From the NCBI GenBank assembly GCA_934717745.1, contig CAKUZB010000008.1:23709-87708 (forward strand): a stretch of 64,000 nucleotides of DNA, in the 5' to 3' direction. The stretch is from an uncultured Candidatus Melainabacteria bacterium (lineage in GTDB: Bacteria > Cyanobacteriota > Vampirovibrionia > Gastranaerophilales > Gastranaerophilaceae). A program made the position numbers and the translations under genes. Below the pieces are notes generated by a model. The model did no database searches. It was given only the letters and a program-made list of their open reading frames with translations, and had not been told where the DNA came from. Shown here piece after piece: positions 34,370-42,071 of this stretch. Every line of letters begins with the position of its first letter. Positions within the stretch are counted from its first letter, which is position 1.

Positions 34370-35539
34370 ATGAGTAATGATAATAACTATGAAACCTATG
34401 TAGCAGACAATATAAAAGAATTACTACATATAAGAATAAAGCGATTACAAGATGAAGAAATTTGTCGGAGAGTCTTACGGGAAAAATCAAATTCAACAAA
34501 TATTAAGCAAGAAATTATTGACAAAAAAGCTAAAGGCTTGTCATCAGCAATAAAATCATCTCTTGGTTTTTTACAACAAGAAACCTCTAGTCTGAATGCT
34601 TGGATATTATCAAGATATTATGCATTATTGCAAATAACAATTGCAGAACAGGTATCATCTTTAAATAACGAGAAAGATTTACTTCAAATACAAGAATCTA
34701 CTGCTTGTGGACATGGTTTAAATACAGTATTGATAGATAAAAATGATATTAGTTCTTTTTCAGTATATTTAAGATCTATTGGATATTTTAGAACATACTT
34801 AGAACATCTTGGTTATAAAAATACTAAATATCTTTTAGAAGTTAGCCCTAGTAAGATGCCTGAAAAACATGAGGAGAACAAAGAATATATAATTTCGTTA
34901 TTTGAATTATTTAGAAGATTACCAGAATTGGCAGACTATATAAAAGAATATATTGGTCAACCACCTTTATCATTTCATATTGGTCATTCAATAAAAAATG
35001 ATTTGATTGCAGAACAAATTGTCCACAAAGAAATGAAGGAAGGAAAAGCACCAAGATCAATTTTTGATGCTCGAGTAAAAGGTGAAACGTATATTAACAT
35101 ATATACGACGGAATATAATGAAGAAATAATGCAAAATTTAATACCAATTTTAAGTAATATTATTTTTTCAGAAGCAAAAGATGAATACGATAGGGATAAA
35201 TACATTGGTCTTTTGAAACATAAATCCGAGCATTGGCAAGACGAATTTCCAACACATAAAAGTTCTTATTGTGGATCTTCATATATAGTCCCGATTTTTA
35301 ATGAAATAAATGATATTATTGCAATCCACTTTCTCATATTGTATGGATTAAGTATCATAGTAAGATATTATCCAAATTTATGGTATGAAATAGAGAAAGG
35401 TAAATATTCATATTTAACACCATTATTAGAGCATTATTTAATTATTTTTGATAATACTGTTCCTCAAATAATGCTAAGTCGAATTACAGAAAGAAAAATC
35501 CATACCACAACACCTGACAGTCTTTGGGCTCCTGTGTAG
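34370..35539 (+). CDS. YaaC-like protein, possible cargo of the Mu-like element
   Basis: 389 aa from the ATG at 34370 (AAGGAT 10 nt upstream; the frame begins further up but without a site). AIKSSLGFLQQETSSLNAWILSRYYALLQITIAEQV followed by STACGHGL (quoted in part: LSRYYALLQITIAEQV, ACGHGLNTV) is the pattern of the YaaC family, helical proteins of unknown activity. The C-terminal half includes IHFLILYGLSIIVRYYPNLWYEI. One base separates the preceding stop from this start, so it is co-transcribed with the Mor-like gene. Position between transposase and right edge is the usual cargo place; a defence role is only a guess. Confidence 0.55.
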   Translation: MSNDNNYETYVADNIKELLHIRIKRLQDEEICRRVLREKSNSTNIKQEIIDKKAKGLSSAIKSSLGFLQQETSSLNAWILSRYYALLQITIAEQVSSLNNEKDLLQIQESTACGHGLNTVLIDKNDISSFSVYLRSIGYFRTYLEHLGYKNTKYLLEVSPSKMPEKHEENKEYIISLFELFRRLPELADYIKEYIGQPPLSFHIGHSIKNDLIAEQIVHKEMKEGKAPRSIFDARVKGETYINIYTTEYNEEIMQNLIPILSNIIFSEAKDEYDRDKYIGLLKHKSEHWQDEFPTHKSSYCGSSYIVPIFNEINDIIAIHFLILYGLSIIVRYYPNLWYEIEKGKYSYLTPLLEHYLIIFDNTVPQIMLSRITERKIHTTTPDSLWAPV

Positions 35540-35593
35540 TTGTAAAAATATATTTTCATAATATTTGGATTTACAATTTTTGGGGAAAAATTA

Positions 35594-35680
35594 GTTCCGT
35601 TTGGGTTCCGCAAAAAGTTCCGTTTAGGTTCCGTTTTGTAACAGAAAAATAATTCTTTCCGGAACCTGTGTTACTTTTCA
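35594..35680. mobile_element. Putative right end of the Mu-like element with phased GTTCCGTTT repeats
   Basis: Four GTTCCG copies begin at 35594, 35605, 35617 and 35628 (three of them full GTTCCGTTT), spaced 11-12 bp, one helical turn. A further TTCCGGAA lies at 35657-35664. Reading inward from the edge on the minus strand, the end would be TGAAAAGTAACACAGG, starting with the TG dinucleotide typical of Mu-class ends. Immediately outside is a truncated J-domain gene. Overlapping transposase sites at one end resemble the Tn7 right end. The matching left end was not found. Confidence 0.55.
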
Positions 35681-35707
35681 AATGCCCAAAGTCCTATAAT
35701 AGTCCAT
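35681..35707 (-). pseudogene. First nine codons of a J-domain (DnaJ/CbpA-type) gene, cut by the element
   Basis: ATG at 35707 with a perfect AGGAGG 8 nt upstream reads MDYYRTLGI and then stops inside the putative transposon end (TGA 35678-35680). DYYxxLGI is the conserved start of DnaJ and CbpA J-domains. A promoter lies upstream. The rest of the J-domain gene is not found anywhere in the window, so the downstream part was lost or is separated from it by a larger rearrangement. Confidence 0.55.
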
Positions 35708-35747
35708 CGGTATCCTCCTACGTAAATAAGCCTTTGAGGCATGTTGC

Positions 35748-35777
35748 TATATAGAATTAGACTTTTTTAGGACTCAA
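35748..35777 (-). promoter_or_regulatory. Promoter of the truncated J-domain gene
   Basis: Minus-strand TTGAGT (35772-35777), 18-bp spacer, TATATA (35748-35753), followed by a 34-nt leader with AGGAGG. Confidence 0.4.
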
Positions 35778-36096
35778 TAGTGATGCAAATCGGACATATC
35801 GGACTTTTCTGCAACCCTAAAATATTCTTGAATTACTTTATGTTCTCGGGCTTTAAGCCAAGTTCCCCTTTTCTGTATTGTCCTGTTCCTTCACATTGAT
35901 TTTTTAAAATGGAATAAAAAACAATTTCACACACAAAAAACACAAAATCGTACAGTTTGAGAATTCTGATTTTTAGACTTCCGACCACGAAAAAGTTTTA
36001 ATTTTAGTGGATTTGAGGGAGTATTCTCAAACCGTCTGTTTTTCTCAAACTGTGTGTCAAAATACAAGAACCTCGTCGGGGGTGAGAACCCTGCAC
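35778..36096. other. Non-coding region between the element edge and the tRNA-Arg cluster
   Basis: No credible gene. It holds the dyad ACAGTTTGAGAA (35952-35963) with its exact complement at 36043-36054 and a near copy TTCTCAAACCGT at 36024-36035, and a tandem CGGACATATCGGAC near 35794. These may be remnants of older insertions next to the tRNA. Confidence 0.35.
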
Positions 36097-36127
36097 GAAA
36101 AAAAAGACTCCCTTGTGAGAAGTCTTT
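36097..36127 (-). terminator. Intrinsic terminator following the tRNA-like structure
   Basis: Minus strand: AAGACT-containing stem (left arm 36118-36127) with ACAA loop and right arm GGAGTCTT, followed by eight T. It terminates leftward transcription from the tRNA-Arg region. Confidence 0.7.
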
Positions 36128-36133
36128 TCTAAA

Positions 36134-36213
36134 TTACGCGTGGAGACTCTGCCGAAAAAACGATTAATAATCGTTTTTGAGAGGTAGAACCCGTAGGGTT
36201 CGAATGTCTCCAC
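36134..36213. repeat. tRNA-like structured element with duplicated tRNA-Arg 3' end
   Basis: TTACGCGTGGAG at 36134-36145 repeats the 3' terminus of the adjacent tRNA-Arg (36251-36262). The sequence folds as a branched structure: outer stem GTGGAGAC (36140-36147) with GTCTCCAC (36206-36213), hairpin AAAAACGATTA (36156-36166) with 36168-36178, hairpin GAACCC-GTA-GGGTTC (36187-36201). TCTGCC/GGTAGA can add a further stem. It contains GGGTTCGAAT, as in a T-arm, on the plus strand, but the T-stem does not pair properly. A tRNA relic, an attachment-site scar or a small structured RNA are all possible. Confidence 0.45.
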
Positions 36214-36214
36214 T

Positions 36215-36245
36215 AAAAAACTCCCAAGATGAACTCGAGAGTTTT
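36215..36245 (-). terminator. Terminator of tRNA-Arg
   Basis: Minus strand: AACTCTC stem pairing with GGGAGTT (one mismatch) followed by TTTTTT, 7 nt past the tRNA 3' end. Confidence 0.65.
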
Positions 36246-36251
36246 AAAATT

Positions 36252-36325
<74 letters not shown>

Positions 36326-36395
36326 TTTTTCTTTTTTTATAACTCTATTCTATCAAAAAAAATCTTTTTTTCAAGATTTAATTTTAACTTTATTA

Positions 36396-36401
36396 TATAA
36401 T
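36396..36401 (+). promoter_or_regulatory. Leaderless -10 of the chromate-transporter operon
   Basis: TATAAT at 36396-36401, 6 nt before the ATG at 36408. The -35 region is weak. Confidence 0.5.
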
Positions 36402-36407
36402 TTAATT

Positions 36408-36956
36408 ATGAAGGTACGTTTAAAAGATTTATATATTGAATTCTTTTTACTTGGAATTCAACTTCTTGGCGGTGGTTATGTAATTGTTCCTTTAATACAA
36501 CAAAGTATTATTAATAAGCATCATTGGATTACAAACGAAGAACTTACTGACTATTATGCAATAAGTCAAAGTATTCCGGGGATTATTGCCGCAAATATTT
36601 CGGCTTTTGTTGGATATAAAATAAGAGGTAAAAGCGGTGCTGCAACTGCTCTTTTAGGAATTATCTCATCACCTATAATTTCAATTTTAATCGTCGCATT
36701 AATCGTAGATTTTCTTTTAAAAATATCTTTTATTAAAAGTATTTTTTGGGGCGTAAGTGTTGCGGTAATTATTCTTGTATACCTTACAATCAAAGAAATG
36801 TGGAAAAATAGTTTAACAGATATTGTAACTTGGATAATCTTTTTAGGCTGTTTTGCATCATCATTTTTCTTTAAATTTTCACCTGTATTAGCAATCTTAG
36901 GTTCAATAGTCGTAGGTGTTTCATACAAATTAATTCAAAAGAGGTGGGCAAAATGA
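36408..36956 (+). CDS. chrA: Chromate transporter family protein, first half-size subunit
   Basis: 182 aa, one CHR domain of about five or six membrane helices. FFLLGIQLLGGGYVIVPLIQQSII and ISQSIPGIIAANISAFVGYKIRG (quoted in part: LGIQLLGGGYVIVPLI, SQSIPGIIAANISAFVGY) correspond to the GxxxFGGGxAxVPLL and Q.xPGP...A.F.G signatures. In the short-chain CHR class two adjacent half proteins form a heterodimer in the inner membrane that exports chromate or a related oxyanion with protons. In an anaerobe the natural substrate may differ. The next subunit overlaps by 13 nt. Leaderless start. Confidence 0.88.
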   Translation: MKVRLKDLYIEFFLLGIQLLGGGYVIVPLIQQSIINKHHWITNEELTDYYAISQSIPGIIAANISAFVGYKIRGKSGAATALLGIISSPIISILIVALIVDFLLKISFIKSIFWGVSVAVIILVYLTIKEMWKNSLTDIVTWIIFLGCFASSFFFKFSPVLAILGSIVVGVSYKLIQKRWAK

Positions 36957-37492
36957 TGACACTTGTTCACTTGATAATTGAATTTTTCAAAATAGGTGTA
37001 TTCTCAGTTGGTGGCGGATATGCAACCATGCCATTCTTATATCAACTTGTACACACTTATGGTTGGTATTCAACAGAGCAATTAACTAACATGATTGCAA
37101 TTTCAATGATTACTCCGGGTCCGGTTGGTGCGAATATGGCGACATTTGCAGGCTTTCAAACCTTTGGAATTGTTGGTGGTGTAATTGCAACTCTAGCCTT
37201 AATAGCACCGTCATTCATTTTTGTCGTTGCTATTTCAAAAGTTTTAAAAACATTTAGCGATAATTTTTGGGTAAAATCAGTTTTATATTCACTAAAACCT
37301 GCGGGTTGCGGACTTTTAGCGGCTGTGGGGGCTGGATTTTTTAAAGACAATGTAACAAGCATACCGGCACTTATCTTGTTCTTGTGTTTGTTTGCTTTAT
37401 CGTTCAAATTCAAAAAAAATCCACTATATTACTTTATTTTCGCTGCAATTGTTGGTGTTGTTTTGCAACTTTGCGGAGTTAAATTGGTTTAA
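36944..37492 (+). CDS. chrA: Chromate transporter family protein, second half-size subunit
   Basis: 182 aa, the companion CHR domain. FKIGVFSVGGGYATMPFLYQLVHTYGW and ISMITPGPVGANMATFAGFQTFG (quoted in part: GVFSVGGGYATMPFL, MITPGPVGANMATFAG) are the family's two signatures in their canonical form, followed by further hydrophobic helices. It is translationally coupled to the first subunit through a 13-nt overlap. The pair replaces the fused 400-aa ChrA of other bacteria. No regulator or chromate reductase is nearby. Confidence 0.88.
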   Translation: MGKMMTLVHLIIEFFKIGVFSVGGGYATMPFLYQLVHTYGWYSTEQLTNMIAISMITPGPVGANMATFAGFQTFGIVGGVIATLALIAPSFIFVVAISKVLKTFSDNFWVKSVLYSLKPAGCGLLAAVGAGFFKDNVTSIPALILFLCLFALSFKFKKNPLYYFIFAAIVGVVLQLCGVKLV

Positions 37493-37548
37493 GATAAAAA
37501 TAGATGATTGATTTTTAAACAATCTGGCAGTTTATGTCTTTCTTTTCA

Positions 37549-38352
37549 CTAATCAATTTCAGCAATTGGATATATTGATTTTAGATATTTCACAGAATCT
37601 ATATCCACATCTGCATAAATTGCCTCTTCTTTTTCTTGTGCGTAAGCCATAATTTGAGCGGTCGGAGAAATTATTGAAGAATATCCCAAGCCGTACCATT
37701 CGCCGTTTGTGTCTTTTGTTTGATTACTTACAACCAAATAAACCATATTGTCAAAGGCTCTTGTTCTATTCAAAGCAAGCCACATTTCTTGTGCATATTT
37801 TCTACTTTGTTCATCATTGTAAACTTCTTTAGTAACAAGCCATGCCGTTGGCAGTACAACAATTTGGGCACCTTGTTTTACAAGATTTTTCATCATTAAC
37901 GGGTATCTTATATCATAACAAATAGCAATACCAACTTTTGCAAAGTCAAAATGAGCAATTACAAGTTTATCTCCTGCGGTAATTCTTTCTCCCTCTGTTC
38001 CACCCATATAATTAAATAAGTGAATTTTATCGTATTTTGCAATAATTTCACCACTTCTATCTATTGCAAAACTTGTATTATAAAGTTTTTCATCAATTTT
38101 TCTAACAACAGAACCTGCAACAATATTTGTATTATATTTTTTTGCTAATTCTTGAATAAATTTTATTGTATCTCCACCATTTTCGTCTTCAGGAGAATCC
38201 TTATAAGCAATATTTGTCGAAAAAAATTCAGGCAAAACTACCAAGTCTAACTTTTTATCTCTATTGAATTTTATATAATGTTCTACTTTTTTTAAATTAG
38301 TTTCCTTATCGCCCATAAGCGATTTCAGTTGAATACTTAAAATTCCTGCCAA
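37549..38352 (-). CDS. Nitrilase-superfamily amidohydrolase (omega-amidase/Nit2-like)
   Basis: 267 aa from a TTG start at 38352, which sits 4 nt after GAGGTG; the longer frame up to 38412 begins in the promoter region. The Glu-Lys-Cys triad is visible: E in VVLPEFFSTN, K in AKYDKIHLFNY, C in VGIAICYDIRYPLM. GSVVRKIDEKLYNTSFAID and SNQTKDTNGEWYGLGYSSIISPTAQI match the Nit2/omega-amidase branch, which hydrolyses alpha-ketoglutaramate or deaminated glutathione in metabolite repair. The exact substrate is not determined by motifs alone. Divergent from the TPR gene. Confidence 0.85.
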   Translation of the reverse strand: MAGILSIQLKSLMGDKETNLKKVEHYIKFNRDKKLDLVVLPEFFSTNIAYKDSPEDENGGDTIKFIQELAKKYNTNIVAGSVVRKIDEKLYNTSFAIDRSGEIIAKYDKIHLFNYMGGTEGERITAGDKLVIAHFDFAKVGIAICYDIRYPLMMKNLVKQGAQIVVLPTAWLVTKEVYNDEQSRKYAQEMWLALNRTRAFDNMVYLVVSNQTKDTNGEWYGLGYSSIISPTAQIMAYAQEKEEAIYADVDIDSVKYLKSIYPIAEID

Positions 38353-38426
38353 AATACACCTCGTATTACCTTGTTGTATATTTATATTATATAATGAACA
38401 TGTTATAAACATTAAAAGGACATATT
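38353..38426. promoter_or_regulatory. Divergent promoter region of the amidase and TPR genes
   Basis: Contains TATAAT at 38390-38395 (plus) and overlapping TATAAT on the minus strand at about 38386-38391; AAGGA at 38415-38419 serves the TPR gene. The -35 boxes are not clear. Confidence 0.4.
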
Positions 38427-38912
38427 ATGACAGAACAAGATTATAAATATTACTTAGAACAAGGTATTGATAAAACAAATCAGGGCAAATTTGAAGAAGC
38501 ACTAAAAGATTTGGAAAAATCTTTGGAATTAAAACCCGACCACGCATTAACACATTTTTCAAAGGGAATAGCATATCACAATTTAAAACAATTACGTGCA
38601 GCATACGAAAATTACGGACACGCAATTGAAATTGATGAAAAAATGGTTGATGCATATTTTAACAGAGCACAAACAATTTTAGCATTTGATAAGCCAACTG
38701 AAAGTGAACTAAACGAAGCCAAAAATGATTTAGAAAAAGCCACAGAATTAGATGACAAATTCATTGATGCGTACTACTATTTAGCAATTGCAAAAATGAA
38801 ATTAGGTGAATATAAAAGTGCAATTGAATCTTTAGATAAAGTTTTGGCACTTGAGCCTCAATCTCCATATTCTCGAGCATTAAAGAAACTAATCGAACAA
38901 AAATACTTGTAG
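38427..38912 (+). CDS. Tetratricopeptide-repeat protein
   Basis: 161 aa composed of about four TPR units: YYLEQGIDKTNQGKFEEALKDLEKSLELKP, ALTHFSKGIAYHNLKQLRAAYENYGHAIEID, then a unit with a longer loop (MVDAYFNRAQTILAFDKPTESELNEAKNDLEKATELD), and FIDAYYYLAIAKMKLGEYKSAIESLDKVLALEP (each quoted here as the repeat span, key residues G/Y/A/P at canonical places). Cytoplasmic, a protein-protein scaffold; partner unknown. AAGGA ribosome site. Monocistronic. Confidence 0.85.
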   Translation: MTEQDYKYYLEQGIDKTNQGKFEEALKDLEKSLELKPDHALTHFSKGIAYHNLKQLRAAYENYGHAIEIDEKMVDAYFNRAQTILAFDKPTESELNEAKNDLEKATELDDKFIDAYYYLAIAKMKLGEYKSAIESLDKVLALEPQSPYSRALKKLIEQKYL

Positions 38913-39020
38913 GATAAAGCATTTTCGTTTTTCAAATTTTACAAATTATTAAAATGAGTGTAAAATAATAGCAAAAATTATTTTTACATCGTTTATCACA
39001 TGCGTAAGAAAGGATTTTAC

Positions 39021-40706
39021 ATGAATATAAATATAAAGATTTTTCCAAACAAGGCAGTAAATTCTACAAACAATCAAAACGTTCAAACTAAAACAAAACC
39101 TATGCCGATGGATAGTGTTAGTTTTTCCTCAAATATAAAAGAAAACGAAAAGAACTTTATTGAATTAAGAGAAAAAATTTCAAAAGACATGAAGCCGATT
39201 ATGTCTAACTCTGAGGCTGCTTGTTGGGATTTTTATACAGAAAGTTCTCAAGAAAATTTAAACAAAATGAATACCGCTCAAGACAAAGCGAATGATTTTT
39301 ACGATAATAAAGAAATTTACGCACAACTAAAAGAAATTAACGACAAAGGCGGAGTTCACGACAAAAAACTTCAAAAACAATTACGTAATCTAACGAGTGC
39401 TTTCGGCGACGGTATTGTGTTTAAAGAAGAACTTAAAGCAATGAGCGAAAAAGAAAACGAAATTTCGCAAAAATTAAATTCGTTCGTTATGAAAATTGAC
39501 GGAAAACCTGTTTCTAAGGCTGAACTTTCTCAAATCATGGAAACGGAAAAAAATCCGGAAATACGTAAAAAGGCTTCTCAAGCAAAAATTGAATCAGGAG
39601 ATTTAATTGCAGAAGATTTACGTGAATTAGTAAAAATGAGAAATGATTTTGCGAAGAAAAAAGGGTATGACAACTATTTTGACTACAAAATTTCAGAAGA
39701 TTATGATATTAAACCAAAAGAACTTGATAAACTTCTATCAGATGTAGCAAAAAATACAAAAGATGCGAACGCAAGAGTTATGACAGGTATCAAAAAAGAC
39801 CTTTCAGAAGCATTTGGAATAAAACCTGAAGATTTAAAAAGTTATCACTTCGGATACCTTGCAGGTGAAGACCCTGAAAGACTTGTAAATGAACAAATCA
39901 AGTCAAAAGAAGAAGTTGTAGATATTTCTAAAAAAGCATATGCCGGAATGGGATACGATGTTGATAAATTACCTATTAAATTAGATTTATTTCCACGTGC
40001 AAACAAAAACACACATGGATTTTCATTCCCAATTGAAGCAGGTAAAGATGCCAGAATTTTGGCAAACTTAACCAATAACGTTTCAAGTATTGATACGCTA
40101 ATGCACGAACTTGGGCACTCAGTGTTTACTGTAAAAACTGATTCAAAATTACCATACCTTGAACAAGATACAACAAGCACAATGACAGAAGCCGTTGCAA
40201 TGATGATGGGTGATATGCCAAGAACTGAAGGACTTGTAAAAGATAAAGTTTCTCCGGAGGTTAACGAAAAATTCGTAAAATCTTTAGGTAAAGAAGAATC
40301 AACTTTTGTTGGTTCAAGTATGGCCATTATTGATTTTGAACGAAATATGTACAAAAATCCTGATCAAGATTTAAAACAATTATGGAAAGATATGGGTGTA
40401 AAATACAAAGGACGTAGCGAAAAAGATGAGCCTACAAACGAATGGGCAACAATTCCACACTTTTTATCTCACCCAGCATATTATCAAAACTATTTCAGAG
40501 CCTCTTTAATTAAAGCACAATTATATGATGCATTAACAAAAAAACTTGGTAAATTAACTGAAAACAAAGAAACTGCAAAATACTTAAACGAAAATCTTTT
40601 CAAATACGGCGGTTCAAAAGACGATAACGAACTTTTAACCGAAATTACAGGAAAAGAACTTTCAGCAGACGCATTTTGTGAGAGAATTAACGAGTTGACA
40701 AAATAG
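39021..40706 (+). CDS. HExxH zinc metallopeptidase, M3/M2-like
   Basis: 561 aa from the ATG at 39021, which has AAAGGA 7 nt upstream; the ATG at 39000 lacks a site. The N-terminal 40 residues (MNINIKIFPNKAVNSTNN to DSVSFSS) are polar and lineage-type. The body is helical (thick with KxxEL heptads). The zinc motif is MHELGHSVF (H at about 362) with a downstream TEAVAMMMGD supplying the third ligand near 389, and YYQNYFRASLIKAQLYDAL near the end resembles the M2/M3 C-terminal helix. Probably an oligopeptidase. First of three co-directional genes with small gaps. Confidence 0.75.
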   Translation: MNINIKIFPNKAVNSTNNQNVQTKTKPMPMDSVSFSSNIKENEKNFIELREKISKDMKPIMSNSEAACWDFYTESSQENLNKMNTAQDKANDFYDNKEIYAQLKEINDKGGVHDKKLQKQLRNLTSAFGDGIVFKEELKAMSEKENEISQKLNSFVMKIDGKPVSKAELSQIMETEKNPEIRKKASQAKIESGDLIAEDLRELVKMRNDFAKKKGYDNYFDYKISEDYDIKPKELDKLLSDVAKNTKDANARVMTGIKKDLSEAFGIKPEDLKSYHFGYLAGEDPERLVNEQIKSKEEVVDISKKAYAGMGYDVDKLPIKLDLFPRANKNTHGFSFPIEAGKDARILANLTNNVSSIDTLMHELGHSVFTVKTDSKLPYLEQDTTSTMTEAVAMMMGDMPRTEGLVKDKVSPEVNEKFVKSLGKEESTFVGSSMAIIDFERNMYKNPDQDLKQLWKDMGVKYKGRSEKDEPTNEWATIPHFLSHPAYYQNYFRASLIKAQLYDALTKKLGKLTENKETAKYLNENLFKYGGSKDDNELLTEITGKELSADAFCERINELTK

Positions 40707-40716
40707 GAGAATTTTT

Positions 40717-42060
40717 ATGGGCATGAACGTAAACGGCGACAATAGTCCTACAAAGCCTAATAATAAAACAAATACAGCAAAAACTGACGGTACACCAAGT
40801 GAAATAACTATTTTTGTGGATAATAATTCGACAAAATCAGGTGATTTGCCAACAATTTTTGCTCCAAAAGATAAAACTAATGTAAAAATTCCGACTGTTA
40901 TTGGTGAGTTAGAAAAACAAAACACAAAGTTAGACAATGCTTCAAACAGACCTGCTTTTGAAATGACAAAAGCAGAAAGACAAAAAGCAGAAAAATTAAA
41001 CAAAGAACAAAAACAAAGAGCAAATTACCAAAAAACATTAGAAGAAAAAGAAAAGGCTCAAAAGGCTCGTGAAAGGGTAATAAGAAATTATTCAGATTAC
41101 ATCAAAAAATATAAAATTGACGTAAAAGGAAAAACGGCGGAGCAAATTAAAAAAGAAGTCTTAGAAAACTACCAAAAAGACGACACTATAGGAAAACCAA
41201 AGCAAAATCAAGGAACTTCATCTAAAAAACAAGAAACTAAAGAAACTCCAAGATCGTATAATTATGCTACTAATCCTAAACCTGTAAAAAATCAAGTTGG
41301 CTTTAGTACTAGAGAATATAATTCACTAGAAAACGAACGTGAAAATCTTGATAGTTCAAATTACGATATGGACGAAAAAGATAAAACTGATGAGGACTTT
41401 GTCTATACTTCTGAAAGAAGTACAAGTCGAACTGAAGAAACTGATAAGTCTTACAGAAAACAACGTGAGTTACAGGCAGAAAACGAAATTGATAGCCGTA
41501 AATATTCTTATGACAAATCTGCTATAATGGTTGAAACTTATGGTGGTTTTAGAGAAGCAACTGTTTTTGGCGATAAACAAGGTTATCATGGCAAAGTCGG
41601 CAATAACACTTTCAAAATGTACAAACGTGAAAACGGTTGGGATCCGGGAAGTCAATATTTAGGCAGAATTGGCCGTCTTGATGTTGATATTGAGGAACGA
41701 GAAATTCAATATACAATGAATGGTTTAAACCATTATTTTGGTAAAATTGGCGATGATGATTTTGAAATGGAATCAAAATCAAAAGAATTTTCACATGCCG
41801 GCCGTATAATTTACGAAGGCAAATATAAAGGTATATCTTTCCAAGTAGAAGTTGGACGAGATAATACAAGCAAAGATGATGGTGATAGAGTTATCAGAGG
41901 TTACTTTGGAGGACAAAGAGTAGACATAAAAAAACGTCCGGCAAAATTAACTGATAACGATAGACTAAAAATAAAAAACTTGCCAAAAGATTTTGAAAAT
42001 GTTGCCTCATTCATTTTTGTGGCACAAGCAGAATTAGAAAAATCAGGCAGAAATAAATAG
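40717..42060 (+). CDS. Repeat protein with MGMNVNG start, unknown function
   Basis: 447 aa. It begins MGMNVNGDNSPTKPNN, shared with the next gene. Residues about 80-250 are a highly charged Lys/Glu/Gln-rich, partly coiled-coil region (KAERQKAEKLNKEQKQRANY). The C-terminal 200 residues consist of beta-strand repeats of the form GKIGxxxFxMxxR / GRIGRLDVDIEER / YEGKYKGISFQVEVGRD / GYFGGQRVDIKKRP. No signal peptide or catalytic motif. Ends FENVASFIFVAQAELEKS, a helix also shared with the paralogue. GGAG ribosome site, 10 nt after the peptidase gene. Confidence 0.75.
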   Translation: MGMNVNGDNSPTKPNNKTNTAKTDGTPSEITIFVDNNSTKSGDLPTIFAPKDKTNVKIPTVIGELEKQNTKLDNASNRPAFEMTKAERQKAEKLNKEQKQRANYQKTLEEKEKAQKARERVIRNYSDYIKKYKIDVKGKTAEQIKKEVLENYQKDDTIGKPKQNQGTSSKKQETKETPRSYNYATNPKPVKNQVGFSTREYNSLENERENLDSSNYDMDEKDKTDEDFVYTSERSTSRTEETDKSYRKQRELQAENEIDSRKYSYDKSAIMVETYGGFREATVFGDKQGYHGKVGNNTFKMYKRENGWDPGSQYLGRIGRLDVDIEEREIQYTMNGLNHYFGKIGDDDFEMESKSKEFSHAGRIIYEGKYKGISFQVEVGRDNTSKDDGDRVIRGYFGGQRVDIKKRPAKLTDNDRLKIKNLPKDFENVASFIFVAQAELEKSGRNK

Positions 42061-42071
42061 GAGAAATTATT

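Noticed and set aside
36004..36213. Minus-strand 69-codon frame next to tRNA-Arg
   Set aside because: It translates the structured tRNA-like element and a terminator; no ribosome site, no protein-like composition.
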